From assembly GCA_024403615.1 (NCBI GenBank), contig JAKSRM010000005.1, forward strand, positions 62,001 through 126,000: a DNA stretch of 64,000 nucleotides, written 5' to 3'. Origin of the DNA: Lachnospiraceae bacterium (lineage in GTDB: Bacteria > Bacillota > Clostridia > Lachnospirales > Lachnospiraceae). The notes under the pieces are model-generated. The model saw only the letters and a program-made list of their open reading frames with translations. It did not search any database and was not told where the DNA came from. Positions 62,875 to 64,000 of this stretch are shown here, one piece after another; position 1 is the first letter of the stretch, and every line of letters starts with the position of its first letter. The translations under genes and the position numbers were made by a program.

Positions 62875-63957
62875 ATGGTTTATGACGAGTTAATTCAATT
62901 TTTTGGACAACAGAATTTTGCGCAGACAAATGTCTCCGGACCTTATTACACCATTGTTGTGAATCGGGTGGATGGAGAGATGATTTTCTGTGTGCTTTTG
63001 CATAGTACCCAAAGCCGGGTTATGTTGGAAAGCACGGTCCTGAATTTTAATAGTCAGATGTTATCTCATGCATCGGAAGACAATATTTTGTTTCTTCTGG
63101 TAACAGACGATATTGAACGAGATAAGCATTTTGTCCGGCTTCCGAACATCAACTTATGGATGATAGAGGAAGAGGAACGGCAGCTTCAGATTTATGATGA
63201 AATGCCGGATGATTTCTATGGAATGCGGTATGGAATCGAAAAGACGCTGATTGCCGGAAAAACCAATGCTTGGGGAACCGTAGGAACCACAACCAGAGCG
63301 ACGTCTTCTAGGGGAACGACCAGTGCATCGACTTCTTCTGTATCTGCAAAAAGGATGAAAAATAAACTGAAGAGTTTTCCTTTTGTGACCGTTGCATTGA
63401 TTGCCATTAATGTGATTTGGTTTATCGTTCTTCTTTTCAAAGGAGATCCGAGCAAGGCTAGTTACATGGCAGAGATGGGCGCAAGCTACGGACCGTACGT
63501 TTTTGAAGACCATCAGTTCTGGCGGATTCTGACCAGTATGTTCATGCATTTTAATTTTCAGCATCTGCTGGGAAATATGATATATTTAGGTATCGCAGGA
63601 TTTAACTTAGAGAAGACCATCGGTCATGTGAAGTATATTTTAATTTATATGCTTTCCGGTATCGGTGCAGGGTTGCTCTCTTGTGCGTACTATTATTTTA
63701 CGGGAGTTAACACGGTATGTGCCGGAGCCAGTGGAGCGATTTATGGTTTAATCGGAGCGGTAATTGTTTTAACCTTTAAGAGCAGAGGACGATTAAGCAA
63801 GAGCATGATGTGGGTGCGGATTGGCATCGTTTTACTGTTCCTGTTTTATTCCAACTTTACGAATTCACAAGTTGATGCAGTGGCACACATTGCAGGCTTC
63901 TTGTTCGGTATAATTTTAACATTATCTTTTTACGGTGGGAGGAAGAAAAAAACATGA
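62875..63957 (+). CDS. Rhomboid family intramembrane serine protease
   Basis: The 360-aa protein has an N-terminal soluble domain (about 1-125), a Thr/Ser-rich linker (about 135-158), and six or seven membrane segments from residue 165. The catalytic serine is S286 in GASGAIYG and the histidine H338 in AHIAGFLFG; the HFNFQHLLGNM segment (near 225-235) is also conserved. It cleaves membrane proteins within the bilayer; its substrate is unknown. No Shine-Dalgarno site precedes the ATG. It overlaps the next gene by 4 nt. Confidence 0.93.
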   Translation: MVYDELIQFFGQQNFAQTNVSGPYYTIVVNRVDGEMIFCVLLHSTQSRVMLESTVLNFNSQMLSHASEDNILFLLVTDDIERDKHFVRLPNINLWMIEEEERQLQIYDEMPDDFYGMRYGIEKTLIAGKTNAWGTVGTTTRATSSRGTTSASTSSVSAKRMKNKLKSFPFVTVALIAINVIWFIVLLFKGDPSKASYMAEMGASYGPYVFEDHQFWRILTSMFMHFNFQHLLGNMIYLGIAGFNLEKTIGHVKYILIYMLSGIGAGLLSCAYYYFTGVNTVCAGASGAIYGLIGAVIVLTFKSRGRLSKSMMWVRIGIVLLFLFYSNFTNSQVDAVAHIAGFLFGIILTLSFYGGRKKKT

Positions 63958-64000
63958 AAGATCCAGAATGCATTTTTTGTAAATTAGCAAACGGCGACAT
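63954..64000 (+). CDS. HIT-family (histidine triad) protein, N-terminal fragment
   Basis: Only the first 15 codons are in the window: MKDPECIFCKLANGD. The pattern CIFCKxxxGD is the usual start of HIT hydrolases, which act on nucleotide phosphoramidates. GGGAGGAAG lies upstream, and the ATG overlaps the rhomboid stop (ATGA). Confidence 0.75.
   Translation, partial: MKDPECIFCKLANGD

Noticed and set aside
1-64000. CRISPR arrays, insertion sequences, prophage or integrase genes
   Set aside because: No regularly spaced direct repeats, transposase or phage proteins were seen; the only repeats are the short palindromes described.

Overview
The window is a piece of a low-to-moderate G+C, Gram-positive, anaerobic Clostridia-type chromosome that carries the replication origin. 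Evidence for this is the Firmicutes gene order rpmH-rnpA-yidD-yidC-jag-mnmE-mnmG-rsmG-parA-parB on one side of dnaA-dnaN-S4-recF-gyrB-gyrA, the ferredoxin-linked 2-oxoacid oxidoreductases, strong Shine-Dalgarno sites and a clostridial Tad pilus locus. Nearly all genes left of about 40.4 kb are on the minus strand and those right of it on the plus strand, as expected for leading-strand orientation away from oriC (about 40.4-42.35 kb). I could not assign a genus. No CRISPR array, insertion sequence, prophage or rRNA was seen.

Region 1 (0.4-17.4 kb) is a branched-chain amino acid / short branched acid module built as two divergent operons. The minus-strand operon encodes a P-loop ATPase, a four-subunit 2-oxoacid:ferredoxin oxidoreductase, a LeuA-like protein that has lost its metal-binding histidines, a TIM-barrel/acyl-CoA ligase fusion, a branched-chain aminotransferase and a pyruvate:ferredoxin oxidoreductase. 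The plus-strand operon encodes two tandem paralogues, each fusing an XRE-type helix-turn-helix, a cupin and an acyl-CoA ligase. Clear sigma-A promoters face away from each other around a perfect 14-bp palindrome. The enzymes fit interconversion of branched-chain amino acids, 2-oxoacids, acyl-CoAs and free acids, in either the oxidative (fermentation) or reductive (amino acid synthesis from acids) direction.

Region 2 (17.4-29.1 kb) holds a beta-CASP RNase-like protein, a D-Ala-D-Ala carboxypeptidase that appears to be leaderless, an unknown membrane protein, and a liv branched-chain amino acid ABC transporter. The liv genes run with 1-8 nt overlaps or very short gaps into a metal ABC transporter and a phosphopantetheinyl transferase. 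A tRNA-Arg(CCU) follows.

Region 3 (29.2-49.4 kb) is the origin-proximal housekeeping block: serS, parB, parA, a degenerate alpha/beta hydrolase, rsmG, mnmG, mnmE, jag, yidC, yidD, rnpA, rpmH, oriC, dnaA, dnaN, an S4 protein, recF, gyrB and gyrA. Three parS sites lie at 32.3-34.1 kb.

Region 4 (49.5-64 kb) starts with a PocR/AraC regulator coupled to an aconitase-superfamily hydratase. A Tad pilus cluster follows (TadZ-like, TadA, TadB, TadC, Flp pilin, DUF5702 protein, TadE-like proteins, prepilin peptidase), then a DUF6382-like protein, a rhomboid protease that appears to be leaderless, and the start of a HIT-family gene.

The most unusual non-coding signal is a 19-bp palindrome, TTATAC-N7-GTATAA, found as six perfect copies arranged as three close pairs in three separate intergenic regions (29.1, 36.0 and 53.0 kb).
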